DNA of 64,000 nucleotides from Bursaphelenchus xylophilus (lineage: Eukaryota; Nematoda; Chromadorea; Rhabditida; Aphelenchoididae), in contig CAJFCV020000004.1 in assembly GCA_904066235.2 (NCBI GenBank), positions 6,386,001-6,450,000 on the forward strand. Direction: 5' to 3'. Below, in pieces: positions 21,923-32,948 of the stretch. The notes under the pieces were generated by a model. That model did no database searches and was not told where the DNA came from. It was given only the letters and a program-made list of their open reading frames with translations. How positions within the stretch are numbered: the first letter of the stretch is position 1; every line of letters begins with the position of its first letter. The translations under genes were made by a program, and so were the position numbers.

Positions 21923-24900
21923 CATGTTGGACGAGAATGGGGCCATCATTCATTACAGTGCTCCATCAACAAGTCAGTCTGCCTACGCTGCAAGTACGTC
22001 CAATTCTTTTAAATGACGTGGATTTAGACAAAGCCAAAGAGTTTCATTTTCAAAATGTTTCTTTGACGGATTATGGTGTGTCTGATTTTATTATGGAGCC
22101 AGTTCTCAAAAGCATTTGTGATCCACATAAAAAAGGATTTGTTCGATTCATATCAGTCAAAAAAGTGATCAATGGAGAATTGGACGAGAAGTTTCAGAAG
22201 AAACAAAACGACTTCATGTCGATGGGAATCCCTTCCGAATTTGAATACGGATTTTTTTGTTTGACGGGAGTCAGTAGTAAAGAGGTAAGCTCAACTTGAA
22301 AGTCTTTAATCATTCCTAGGAAGAAGATTTTTGTAGGTTCGGACTTAAAACAGGTACAAATTATATGGGCGAAATTGGAGATGCCACTGAAGGTAAGTAA
22401 AGTTTAATAGTTTTCATCTTTTCTTAGGGATTTACTTTTCCCGGTATGCTGATGTCAGTAGTCCAGCGTTGTTCATGAGTGGCCAACCAGTGAGAATGCT
22501 GGTTTGTAAAGTATTGCTGGGAAGGGCCAAGAAGGTAATCCCTCAACCGAATAAGACTGGCTGGAAGATTTGTCCTGATAGGAATTTTAATTCTCATATC
22601 TCAGCAGATACAAACCTTAATTTAGCCGATCAACCTCCTCATATCAGATACAGACATTCACAGGTATAGGATTGCGAAATTATTTACAATAAATTGCAGA
22701 TGTTTGTCTACGAGTTTGATCGAAGTGGAAGGACCACCGTGGATCGGCCAGCAAGTATATTTCCTATGGCTATCATTAGCTTAGATATTGCAAAACCAGG
22801 GTACGTTTTTTCGTTTACAAGGAAAGAAAAGTACTTCTATGTGATGTGGAGGTATAGGTCGAGACATATATCAAAAAAATCGCAAAATTATGCTGAACAA
22901 GAATATGTAAAAATTGGCTGTCCAATTTTTGTAAAGGCGAAAACAGCGTCAAAACCACGCAAACGCGCTTGTTTGAAAAAGTTTTTGCCAATTTGATAAT
23001 TTTATTTTGAGCTAAGGTAAACTCTAGCGGCTTTACAAGCCCTTTTAAACAATCAAATTTTAGTACACTTTAACAGTGGTTCCAATGTAAAAAAAGGAGT
23101 TCTACGCCAAAGAGGATCGAACCCGTGGGCAGCCTTTCCCATCGGATTCTCGCTTTTCATGTCACGAATTTTCATTTATTGATAAAACTTGTTGATAGAC
23201 CAAAATTGGGGAGCTAATTTTTACATATTCTCGTTCAGCATCATTGCGCGGATTTTTTGATATACAGGGCGGGCCACTCGAAACGGGTAACTTTTTTATT
23301 TGGATTTTCCGCAGAAACTCCGCCGATTTTTCTTAACCCTTTCCCGACGAGTCGGCACGTCTTGGCAAAAATCAAAGAAGGTACCCTACTGAGTAACAGC
23401 ATAATAGTGGTTCAGCCCGTCGAAGCGCTATTTGGGACTTATGACAAAAAATGTCCTAAAAAGTACCACTATTTGACATATAAGTTTTGAAATTATTTTG
23501 ACAAGCTATAGATCGGAAACTACCCCTAAGTTAAAGTCGCGGAGTCCTAGTATTGTTACATCCAAGAACTGTCCAAATTGGAGCACCATAGGATTTGTTA
23601 TCGATTTTTGGAAATTGAATTTTTAATTTTGGTCAATTTTCGACCTAAAATCAAATATCTCTTCCGCCGGTATTAACCATTTCGGTCCAAATGTGGTTTA
23701 TACGAAGCTATTGTGATGCTAGCTTCTTCCTAGAATGTTTCCACAAAAAACCTATGAGGAATATTCTGTAAAACGCGAAAATGTTGGAAGTGTAAATGTT
23801 TCATCGTATAACATGCCGCCGCGAGCCGATAAGGGACTGGCGCAGCTCGAAACGAGAAAATAATAATTTTTTTCGAGAAACATTATTTTAGTGTCGAAAA
23901 GCTGATTTCAACACGAAGTACAGGCAGAAATAGCACGCAAACTAAATGTCGTTTTTATATTTTTACTCTGTTTTCAGGCAATTTCATTCGAGTTTAATTT
24001 GGTTTCATGCTAAAATCAAACTTCTCGAAACATTTTAAAATAGCTTCTGGTTTCGAGCTTCGAGCTGCGTCTGTCACTTCTCGGCTCGCGGCGACATTTT
24101 ATTCGATGAAACATTTAAACTTTCAGCATTTTCGCGTTTTATAGAAATATGCCTCATAGGGTTTTTCTGGAAACATTGTAGGAAGAAGCTAGCATCACAA
24201 TAGATTCGGAAAAACCACAGTTGGACCGAAATGGTTAATACTGGAGGAAGATATATATGATTTTAGGTCGAAAATTGACCAAAATTAAAAATATAATTTC
24301 CAAAAATCGATATCAAATTCTATAGTGCTCTAATTTGGACAGTTCTTAGATGTAACAATACTAGGACTCCTCGACTTTAGTGGTAGTTTCCGATCTATAG
24401 CGTGTCACAAAAATTTCAAAACTTATATGTCAAATAGGGGTACTTTTCCTGACATTTTTTGTCATAAGTCTCAAATTGCGCTTCGGTAGGCTGAACCACT
24501 GTTATGCCGTTACTCAGTAGGGTACCCTCTTTCATTTTTACCAATACTATCGCGCACCAAATCTCCAGCTGCGGCCGCCGTCGAAAAGCGATGATGGGCG
24601 ATTCCGAGACGCGACGATCCGCGGTTATTTTCCCGACGGACTGATAAACCCTGTTTTTAGGCCGGATTTATTAAATCTAATGTCTATCAAATTACACGCG
24701 TCAACAGTATGGAATGGCACCCTTCAAGTTCAAAGTCAGACTGTCAAACACGTAACTCTACACTCTCACCATAATCTAATGTCCCGGCCGAGAGGTCTCG
24801 ATTCCTTGAATATTCCTTATATCCTCTCATATTCAAGCATGATGAACTTTCATCCGTTTGCTTCACTCTTCAACGATGACAAGATGGGATTATTGATGAG

Positions 24901-27900
24901 ACATCCAGAGGTATGCTTAAAGACCCAGAATCGATCAGAGTGTTTTGTCCAATATTTTGTTCTGAAATGTGAAGAAAGCGAGCACTTCGAAGATCTGTGC
25001 ATTTTACTTAAAAAGGAATCTGTGGTAGGTAGTTAACTTATGGTTGATATTTTCAATTTAGGTGGGATATACTCGACTTTCTAATGGGACTAGAGTCGTT
25101 CTCGTCCCGGGTGGTGGTCTGAGCTTTAAACTTGGTTTGACAAATTATGAATACGCAACTATTCATTGTTTATTTTTTGCTGATCGTCCCTATGATTTTG
25201 CCAATAAGAAGGTCGAATTCAGTGGTTATTATGCTCCGTGAGTTCTTATTTTGTGACAATCAGATTTGTTTAGATTAACTGACAAGATTCGTCCTGAACA
25301 GCGAATTGATCTGCAAGATCCAGATGTTATTAGAAGTTTAGACCGTTTATTGCCACCGAAGTGTTCTGTTACAAGACCCGTCACTCCACCTGCAAGAAAT
25401 CATCCAACGCCTCCAATGTCCGAAAGCCCTCAGATTCCGGAGGACCCCAAACTGCCCGAGGTACAGAAGTTACCCGAATTTCCAAAGGACGGACCCGAGC
25501 TTCCGCGACTCCCCGATCTCCAAAAAAAATCTCAGATCCCAAAACTTTCTGAAATCAGGCCATTGTCTCAAATGTCAAAGTTGTTTGAGCTTCCTGATCT
25601 TTCCCATCCTCCTCCCAATTTGATTCCACCCAGAGGCGCTCCTATTCCTTCTAGTACTGCACCTCGTTTACCATATGATTTCTCTGCACGGGCACAAAAA
25701 AGAGCAGCTCCCCTTCCAGATATGTCAATCCCACCTCCCGTTCTGCCCAAGGTCAGAAGGGATGACCCGGAGGGAAAGAAGAATGCTGAAAATGTGATAA
25801 AACAATTGAAAGAAGTTGATAAGGAACACATCTTCAAAGATCCGAGGATGGAAATGCTGAGGAAACGAGATCCGGAGAGATTCGTGGAAGTTGTAAAAGA
25901 GAAGAGTCTGATGTCGAAAGATCAAATGAATAAGCCAATCGAGGAGCCTCCGTCGATGCCAAGCTTACCTGTCGCCAAGTCTGATACAATATCGGCTCAA
26001 ATGGCTCATAAATCGACGGATCCCCCTGCCTCTAAAAAGCAACCCGTTTATGCCGACAAATGGCCAGCTCTTCCTTCAATGCCGCCTTCAAGAGTAAATG
26101 GACAGCCTGGAAGCCCAGTAAGCTGTTTTTATAAAAATTTTTTAGCTTAAATTAGCCCAATATAGTACCAATATGTAGTCGTTTGTAACTTTTTCATTAC
26201 AGGGTGCGGCAATTTTTCGGCCGGATTTTAATTGGCCATAACTTTTTTAGTTTTTGGGCAAATGTTAAAATTCTTTTTTTCCCTGAATCGATAGACAACC
26301 CCATTTTGTTTAATACCAAATATGTTATACCCGTTCATTAGACTACAGTAAAAATTCGAGACAAAGAAAAAGCTCTAATTTTCATAGCTGACAATGGAAT
26401 TACCCCTAGTGCGACTCTCAGATTTTCTTTAAATTTTGCACATGGGCCGGACGTAGGCCACACATCAATTCCTGAAAGTTTCAGCCCGCACCTTTCAGGG
26501 GCGACCAAGATATTCAACGATTCTTTGCGGTCAGGAGGGCATATGAGTGGTCACACAGAAAAACTTTTTGGCTATATCTTCGCTAGTTTTGCGCGGAGAT
26601 AGCTGATTTTTTGTGGAAACGGTATTCTCCATGGCATGAACAGGCATGAAACTTTTTACGACAAAATTCGTAAAAAAGTCATTTTTCTGGCGATTTTCAC
26701 ACACGCCGAAAAAGCAGAGAAAACGACCGAAATGCCAATAACTATGAACTAGGTCCCTGTATATATAACATATTTGGTATTAAACAAAATGGGGTTGTCT
26801 ACAGATTCAGGGAAAAAAAGAATTTTAACATTCGGATAAAAACTAAAAAAGTTATAGCCAATTCAAATCCGGCCGAAAAATTGCCGCACCCTGTACTTTA
26901 ATCACGTTCGAAGTGATATTCTGTGTTTTCCGAACTACAACGAACAAAACATGTACTTTAACAATGAAAAGGTTTAACAATCCAATATTTCGCAGTCAGA
27001 TGTGCGATTTTTTTCTTTTCATCTACCGATTCCTGCAACTGGCCAACTAGTTTTCAACTTCAAAACCATGTTTTGAACGGCAAAAAACAAGTTAGGACAA
27101 AATGTCAACCACTCACTGATTTTTTATGACCAAATTCCACTTTTTTAAACCTTCTTTGAATACAAAAGTATCTTGAAAATTCCCATAAATACCCGAAAAT
27201 ACCCGGCCTCTCGGGTATTTAGGTATATACCCCGTCCGAACCCTAGTACAAAGCCTTGTTTTCTGATTAGAAAACCACGTTTTTATTTCTTCTTGATTTT
27301 TTGAGATCAACTTCATCTTCCGAAAAAGATTCCTAAAGAGTTTTGATATCTAAAATCTTTTGGTCAATCGATAGTGTGTGGACGAAACGTCTGAACGGGT
27401 CTGGGAATGGGCTAGATTGACTTGAAATAATTTTAGATCAAGCCGATGAAACTGGATAATAATGCATTAAGTGGAATTCTGGGAGGAAAATGGTTTTCTG
27501 GAGGTCAGGACATCGATATGAGGACACCTGCAGGCCCCAGTCAGACTAATCCACCTCAATGTGGTGTCGGTGATGACAGGGATGTAGTGGTTATAATGGA
27601 TCCGGAACTCGTTATTTTGAATGATATGTAAGATTAATTTGTTTGGTGCATTCATGAATTGCTACTTTATGTATTCTATTTCTTCCAACATAATTCAGAT
27701 CTGTTTGTCAAATGAATGAACTTCTGAATGCGGCCACCGTTAAAAATGGACAGTCTTCCAAGAAGGTCAGTATTTATTGGCATTTATGCAATCAGGAATG
27801 GCTGGATGTTCAAAAGTAAGTAAACCTGTAAGAAATGTTTATAAAAATTACAGGAATAACCCGATAGATAAGGTGGTCAGTGAACGATCAAAGTCTTTTT

Positions 27901-28223
27901 TGCATTTGATAAGAACTTACAAGGCGTCGGGTTTAGTAAAGGATATGGAACGTCACGTCTGTGATCAGGCGGGCAGATCCCCAAATAAATATCTGATCTG
28001 TTCCATGAACACTAAACGGAAGTACCCACATGCAAGGGTGGTATTCCTCTCAGGTAAATGTTTCTTTTTATTTTATAGCATGTAATCTTCATCAAGCTCT
28101 ATACAATAACTAAATACTTTAGCTTTAATCCACCCCAACTTTGGAAATGGCCCCAATTTTCTTGCGAATAATGTCGAACTGATAACTCCGGCTGAATTAA
28201 TGCGATCGTTTAAATCCTCATGA
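21923..28223 (+). CDS. TASOR/TEX15-type protein with DUF3715 (pseudo-PARP) domain
   Basis: Start MLDENGAIIHYSAPSTSQSA at 21923. The first intron begins just after and restores the frame into KAKEFHFQNVSLTDYG. The DUF3715 block is unmistakable in type: GLKTGTNYMGEIGDATEGIY, FSRYADVSSPALFMSG, RMLVCKVLLGRAKKV, QPPHIRYRHSQMFVYEF and RPASIFPMAIISLDI. In TASOR (HUSH silencing complex) and TEX15 this is a catalytically inert PARP-like fold. A Pro-rich repetitive linker (PKLPEVQKLPEFPKDGPELP) and a helical C-terminal region follow. A 20-base micro-exon (27796-27815) is required to keep the frame. Introns 22801-24660 and 26118-27436 are enlarged by transposons. The total is about 850 residues. A chromatin-silencing role is inference from the domain. 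Confidence 0.72.
22818..23264. mobile_element. Fold-back element B, truncated copy of the element A family
   Basis: It lies in an intron of the TASOR-like gene. The left end CAAGGAAAG follows TTA. Large parts match element A in order: GTACTTCTATG, ATATATCAAAAAA, TTGATAAAACT and GACCAAAATTGG. The inverted right arm stops at 23264, where a CAGGG-ended element begins, so its right terminus is lost. Confidence 0.7.
23105..23155 (-). other. tRNA-like remnant inside element B
   Basis: GAGGATCGAACCCG at about 23112 is the complement of a B-box (GGTTCGATCC). Only the 3' half of a tRNA-like unit can be seen, at the position corresponding to the tRNA-like unit of element A. Confidence 0.4.
23265..24653. 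mobile_element. Large palindromic element within intron (element G)
   Basis: Inverted arms of about 500 bases at about 23362-23862 and 24044-24541 share long blocks (GGTACCCTACTGAGTAAC, CTAGTATTGTTACATC, CGTTTTATAG-like and ACCATTTCGGTCC), with moderate divergence. The outer ends read CAGGGCGGGCC and CCCTG. TA precedes the left end but is not seen on the right. No transposase ORF is present. Confidence 0.65.
26150..27234. repeat. Dispersed repeat R, copy 1 (interrupted)
   Basis: It matches 46003-47203: TTAGCCCAATATA, GTCGTTTGTAACT, GAACGGCAAAAAACAA and ACTGATTTTTTATGACCAAA. Both end in a hairpin with stem AAATACCCG/CGGGTATTT but different loops, followed by TATATACCCCG. Copy 1 is split by the 26200-26893 element. 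Confidence 0.75.
26200..26893. mobile_element. Tc1/mariner-type non-autonomous element H
   Basis: The ends are CAGGGTGCGGCAATTTTTCG and its inverse, flanked by TA on both sides. Inverted arms of about 130 bases (26200-26333 and 26758-26893) share CCCATTTTGTTTAATACC. The paralogous empty site at about 46055 reads CATTAACTTAATCACG, confirming the insertion. No ORF. Confidence 0.85.
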
Positions 28224-30188
28224 AAAATATCTCTGTTGTAAACTACCAGGTGTTTTTGTTGTTTGATCTTGAACACAGAAATCAGGATTTTCTTTCTCTA
28301 AGATAACATTATTTGTTTCTGGAAGTGAACTGCGTCTAACGGGTAAACACTTTATTTATTTCAAATTTTTATGTTGGACCACTTTTTACATATGATTAAA
28401 TAGTGTGTGACAGATTATTGTAATTTTCGTGGGATCCGGCTTAAAGCGGCCGTTTGTTGCGCGGAGGACCACGGGAGACCATGTCCTCGGGCATAACAAC
28501 GGAAAGGCCGCGCACCAGTTGGAGGGAAGAGAGAGGACGACAAGTAGAAGGTTCGGCAGGTCGATGCCCCTTTCTCATGCGCGTGCCAACCCGGCCTTGC
28601 CGGTTCTCTCATGAGTTAGAACTAAAAATTGTATCCAGCCTGTCATTTGCGGCGCAGTGTTGCCTGCGGCTGTGGTGTTTATTTTAGACCACCCTTGTCA
28701 AAAACGGAGTGACCTCAACCAAAATACGACATAAATGTTTGCGGAATTGACCCCTCCCGTGAACATGCAGTTTTGACAATCTAGTGAAGGCAAATTAAAA
28801 TGTTTATGTGCCTTTCAGTTAGGCCGAAAAGGAAGCTGGGCGTCTCTCGTGGCATACGCCTTCCCTCTCTTCCCCTCTGTGTACAACGGGTTTCTGGTTT
28901 TGGTTGTTTGTTGGAAATGGAGTGTGACAAGTCCGGTTCGGGAGCGGGTCGCGGCCCTCAAAAAGGAGAAAATCCCGCCGGGTTTAGCATGGATGTCGTC
29001 CTTAGGTCTCGTTGCGTCTTCTTCGCCCCTCTTGGCCGTATCACCGCTCCCTCTCCCTCCTCATGTTCTTAACAGGCTCGGATTTATTTGGGCATCTTGG
29101 TCCGAGGAGGGGCCAGTTTCAGATCTTCGGTGGCGGATGCCGTAACTCGGTTCTCTCACGTCTGTCATCATAAAACACGTGCCATTAACATCGTCCGCGC
29201 TCTTATCTCGGGGAAATTTGATAAAGCGGATAATTGGCGCGGCCGGGATTTCTATCTCCGGGTCCGGCCGCACCTATGTAAAGGTGAAAGAGTGGCCACC
29301 GCCGGACTCCTTGACGACTGCCCCCTAAAGGCGGCGCGCTCCTCGGCCCACTCCTGCCTTAGGAGATCGCATTACCACCGAAGGGGAATGCATTCTTTTC
29401 GCTCCAACTTGTTCACAGACACGACCAACTTGGGGTGCTGCTAGTGGCAGTAATCATTTCTTTCATGCACATATTGTACCTTTGATTTTCGGGCACCGCC
29501 CACCCACGTTCTATTGGCTAGTTCTCCATTTTCTTGTTCTTCTCCGTTTCGCTGCACGAGTCCCGAGTCCTCCCCCTCTCCTCGACTGATCCAATTTCCT
29601 TCCCATTTGTGAAGGAAAGGTCCGAAATCCCCTGAGGAAAATACTTTTTGATCTCGCTGCGCACTCCTTGTTTCTGTTTTCAATCAGGTTCGCCTTATCC
29701 AGTCAGTTTGTATGTTATGAATAAACTGATAGCCGTTTATTCCCCCGAATGAATGAGTGAGTGCTTTGCAGGCCGTTAAACTTTTTCACTATCCTTTCCC
29801 GAGTCCCCACCACTGTACGATTATTGTCGTGTACAATGGAATTGGAAAACGTCAAGTGTTTTTAATCGGATTATGAGCGCCTTCCAGTGCCATGAATTGT
29901 AACTCCTTTCCCCTTTTCAATTAATGCCCACATTTTAACCGTCATCCCGCTTTTCTCCTTCTACTTGGCAATGCTCGCCCTTCCATGATGGGGAGCGAAC
30001 TGCTTCAATTACCCGTTAATACCAACACCATTTTTTTCGAAATTCGATTCGTTGTTGCGTAGATGCATCATCCCTCTCCATGGTTCATTGTTTCTTACTC
30101 ACGTCTTTACAGAGAAGATTCAAGAATTCCGTCCGATCGTTCCCGCCTCGCTAAACGCCTGGGCCTTGGCCGCACCCCCTTCGCCAAA
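28224..30188. other. Intergenic and 5' region of the G-alpha gene
   Basis: About 28430-29420 is clearly richer in G and C than its surroundings. Several long ORFs there have no recognisable protein content and overlap each other in opposite frames. The stretch is probably a promoter and untranslated leader. Confidence 0.4.
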
Positions 30189-31599
30189 ATGGGGCACTGC
30201 ACCTCCAAGGACCAGAAGGATCAGAAGCGGCTGAATCGTCGCATCGACGAGCAGATCCGAAAGGACCAGTCCATGCAATTGAGGGTCATCAAATTACTTT
30301 TACTAGGTGCGGGCGAAAGCGGGAAGAGCACCATTCTCAAACAAATGAGGTAATCAGACGATGACGAGTAGTTGTGTTCTCAAATGAACTTGTAATTTCA
30401 TCTTGCGTCAACATTATAATTGTTATTTTTCTCCGATTCTTTCAGGATTCTACACAAAGATGGCTTTTCAAAACAAGATCTTGAACTTATTAAACCAGTT
30501 GTGTACAGCAACTGTATTCACAGCATGCTAGCGATCCTTCGTGCCATGTTTCATTTACAAATTGAATACGATGATCAGGAAAGAGTGGTAAGCCTTCCCA
30601 ACTTGTGAATAATGTTTTGATGTTCAGAAAGACAGCCAATTGGTATTTGCAACAGTCCATGCCAATAAGGAAGAGTTGACGGAAGAGCTTTCAGCGGCAA
30701 TGGAACGGTTGTGGAAAGACGAGGGCGTGCAGGAGTGTTATCGCCGTTCCAATGAATACCAGATTGACGACTCCGCCAAATAGTAGGCCCTATAATCAAA
30801 TCATATTCCCGTCTTTGCAGCTTCCTTGATAATTTGCCCCGACTCAGCCAACCAGATTATATCCCCAATGAACAAGACTTGTTGCGGACTCGGATAAAAA
30901 CGACAGGCATCACCGAAGTCCTTTTTGAGTTAAAGGGACTCACCTTCCGAGTCATCGATGTTGGCGGTCAGCGATCGGAACGAAAGAAATGGATTCATTG
31001 TTTTGATAATGTGAATGCAATCATTTTCATCTCTTCCTTGTCAGAGTATGATCAGACTCTCAGGGAGGACAACTGTACGGTACGTAAGAAGCAGGTTTTT
31101 ATTCGGAGACGTGTCAAAAGCACTTGTTTTCTTTTGCCTGCGGGCCTTGCGTAATGACCTCGCACGGACATTACTCAAGTCAAAGAACGATGATCCAAGA
31201 TAAAATCTGTACTTTTTCAGAATCGGATGCAAGAATCGCTGAAGCTGTTTGACTCCATTTGCAACTCTCCGTGGTTCGCAGAAATACATTTTATCCTATT
31301 CTTAAACAAAAAGGACTTGTTTGCTGATAAAATTCCGCGAAGTCCATTGACTGTCTGTTTCCCTGAATATAAAGGTAATCATAACATCAATTCACAGGCA
31401 CAAAATTTCAGGCCAACAAAGCCAAACAGAATGCATAAATTACATCCAGTGGAAGTTCGAGCAACTAAACCGATCTAATCAAAGAGAAATCTATTGTCAT
31501 CACACTTGTGCAACCGACACAAACAACGTCCAATTCGTGTTAGACGCGAGCTGTGACATGATCATTGCTAAGAACTTGAAGTCCATGGGGCTATGTTAA
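30189..31599 (+). CDS. Heterotrimeric G-protein alpha subunit, Gi/o-like
   Basis: The start codon at 30189 gives MGHCTSK, with Gly2 and Ser6 for myristoylation and Cys4 for palmitoylation. An upstream in-frame ATG at 30063 would hide this and was not used. G1 is [16 protein letters not shown]. The switch arginine region is [12 protein letters not shown]. Switch II is [13 protein letters not shown]4 is FLNKKDLF. G5 is TCATDT. The last exon ends KNLKSMGLC. The fourth residue from the end is Met where Gi/o proteins usually have the Cys modified by pertussis toxin, so it should be insensitive to that toxin. The family is closest to nematode-type gpa genes. Six or more exons were joined by eye. 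Confidence 0.9.
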
Positions 31600-32948
31600 G
31601 GACTGATCCCATCTCAAAACTTTACGGGTTTCTCCGAGTGCCAACGTGGATGTCTCGTGCAAAATGTACACGACTGAAGCCGTCAACTCGACAACATGAC
31701 CGGCCTCGAACGGAGGATTACATTTCTCCTACGTTAACATTCGAAGACCACCATTAGGACGACAACTACATTCCGAACTTTGCCAAATTGTAATCTGTGT
31801 ATTCGAAAGTAATTATTTATCAGGGAATTCTATTTCCAAGATCTTCGAAACAATCTTTTACCGGTAAATAAAAAATGATATTGAAGGACACCCGATTATC
31901 TCTTGGAGATCTCACCATAAAAACATGCAGCTTTCACTATCAGCATGAGCGGGTTTAAGTGCTACTTGGAGGCGGAATGACGCGAGAATGACGAAAGAAT
32001 GGGCCCAAAAATGAATGAGACGGCCGACGAGAGAACAGGCCGGCCGACCACGGCCCAGATGCGAGCAGAGAGAGAGGCGGGGGTTGGGATGAGGGAAAGC
32101 AGCGCAACCTCCTTCCCAACTGACGGTCGCCGCCGTTCTTTCGCCCGTTCATCCCTCACTCTGCTCTTGCAGTATTTGGTTGTTTTCCGTAGACCAAGCA
32201 TCCTCGATCTATTCTCACAAGACCACGACCCGAGGCGATCGGCCGTTCAACGACTTCCAACTGACTTCCTATGCAGTCTTTAACTCATGTGGGATCTCCG
32301 TCTTACACATCGTCCTCCATTTCGAAACAAATTCCAATTTCTCTCCAAAACTTTGTTTTTTACCCAAAAGGTCGACATAACAAACACACGGTAGGCTTAT
32401 GGGCGTGATATACCATCACATCCAACATTATTTAAAAGCCGATGAATCGTATTTTCTTACCACTTGGGACTTGTCAATACTTCGTTGATGTACATAAACA
32501 ACATGCCTCCATTTTAATTCTTTTACTGCTCCGTAGCTCACTACTTTCTGGTATGACGCTTTCGAAATTTTCCCCAAAAAATTTAGGATAAAAGAGGCGG
32601 CTTTGCGAAGATTTTTTGGCCTATTCTCATTTTTTCTTCGGTTTTGACGCGAACACTTCCGTCGTTTCAAACATTTTTTTTGGAACGACCTTCAACTTGA
32701 TCAATTGACAGAATTGCGACATTGTACCAACTGACGTCCGGAATACCTTTTTTTTTGAGATCACAGAGCTATGCAAGAGAAGGCCAGAGAAATTCCAATG
32801 GCCAGAGAATTGAAAATGAGGTTTACACATTTTTTATTTTTTACGAGATCACGTTTCGCGGCCGCTTTGTTCCTCTTGGTTTGAATTGAACTCGATATTC
32901 TCCAGAAGAGTCAGAAGATCCTGGAGTTACAATAACTTCCGGCCTTCA
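31600..32948. other. Intergenic, no gene supported
   Basis: This lies between the G-alpha stop and the PRODH start. About 31970-32160 is GC-rich with overlapping ORFs of no recognisable content. A splice-acceptor-like ATTCTCCAG at about 32898-32906 may be a trans-splice site for PRODH. Confidence 0.4.

Noticed and set aside
28415..29444. Cluster of medium ORFs in the GC-rich region before the G-alpha gene
   Set aside because: No recognisable content, frames overlap on both strands, and no splice pattern links them. Probably promoter or leader.
30063..30188. Upstream start for the G-alpha gene
   Set aside because: It would add about 42 residues before MGHCTSK and destroy the myristoylation site found in nearly all such subunits.
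31955..32283. Overlapping ORFs on both strands
   Set aside because: Local GC-richness gives open frames without stops. No motif or signal peptide was found.
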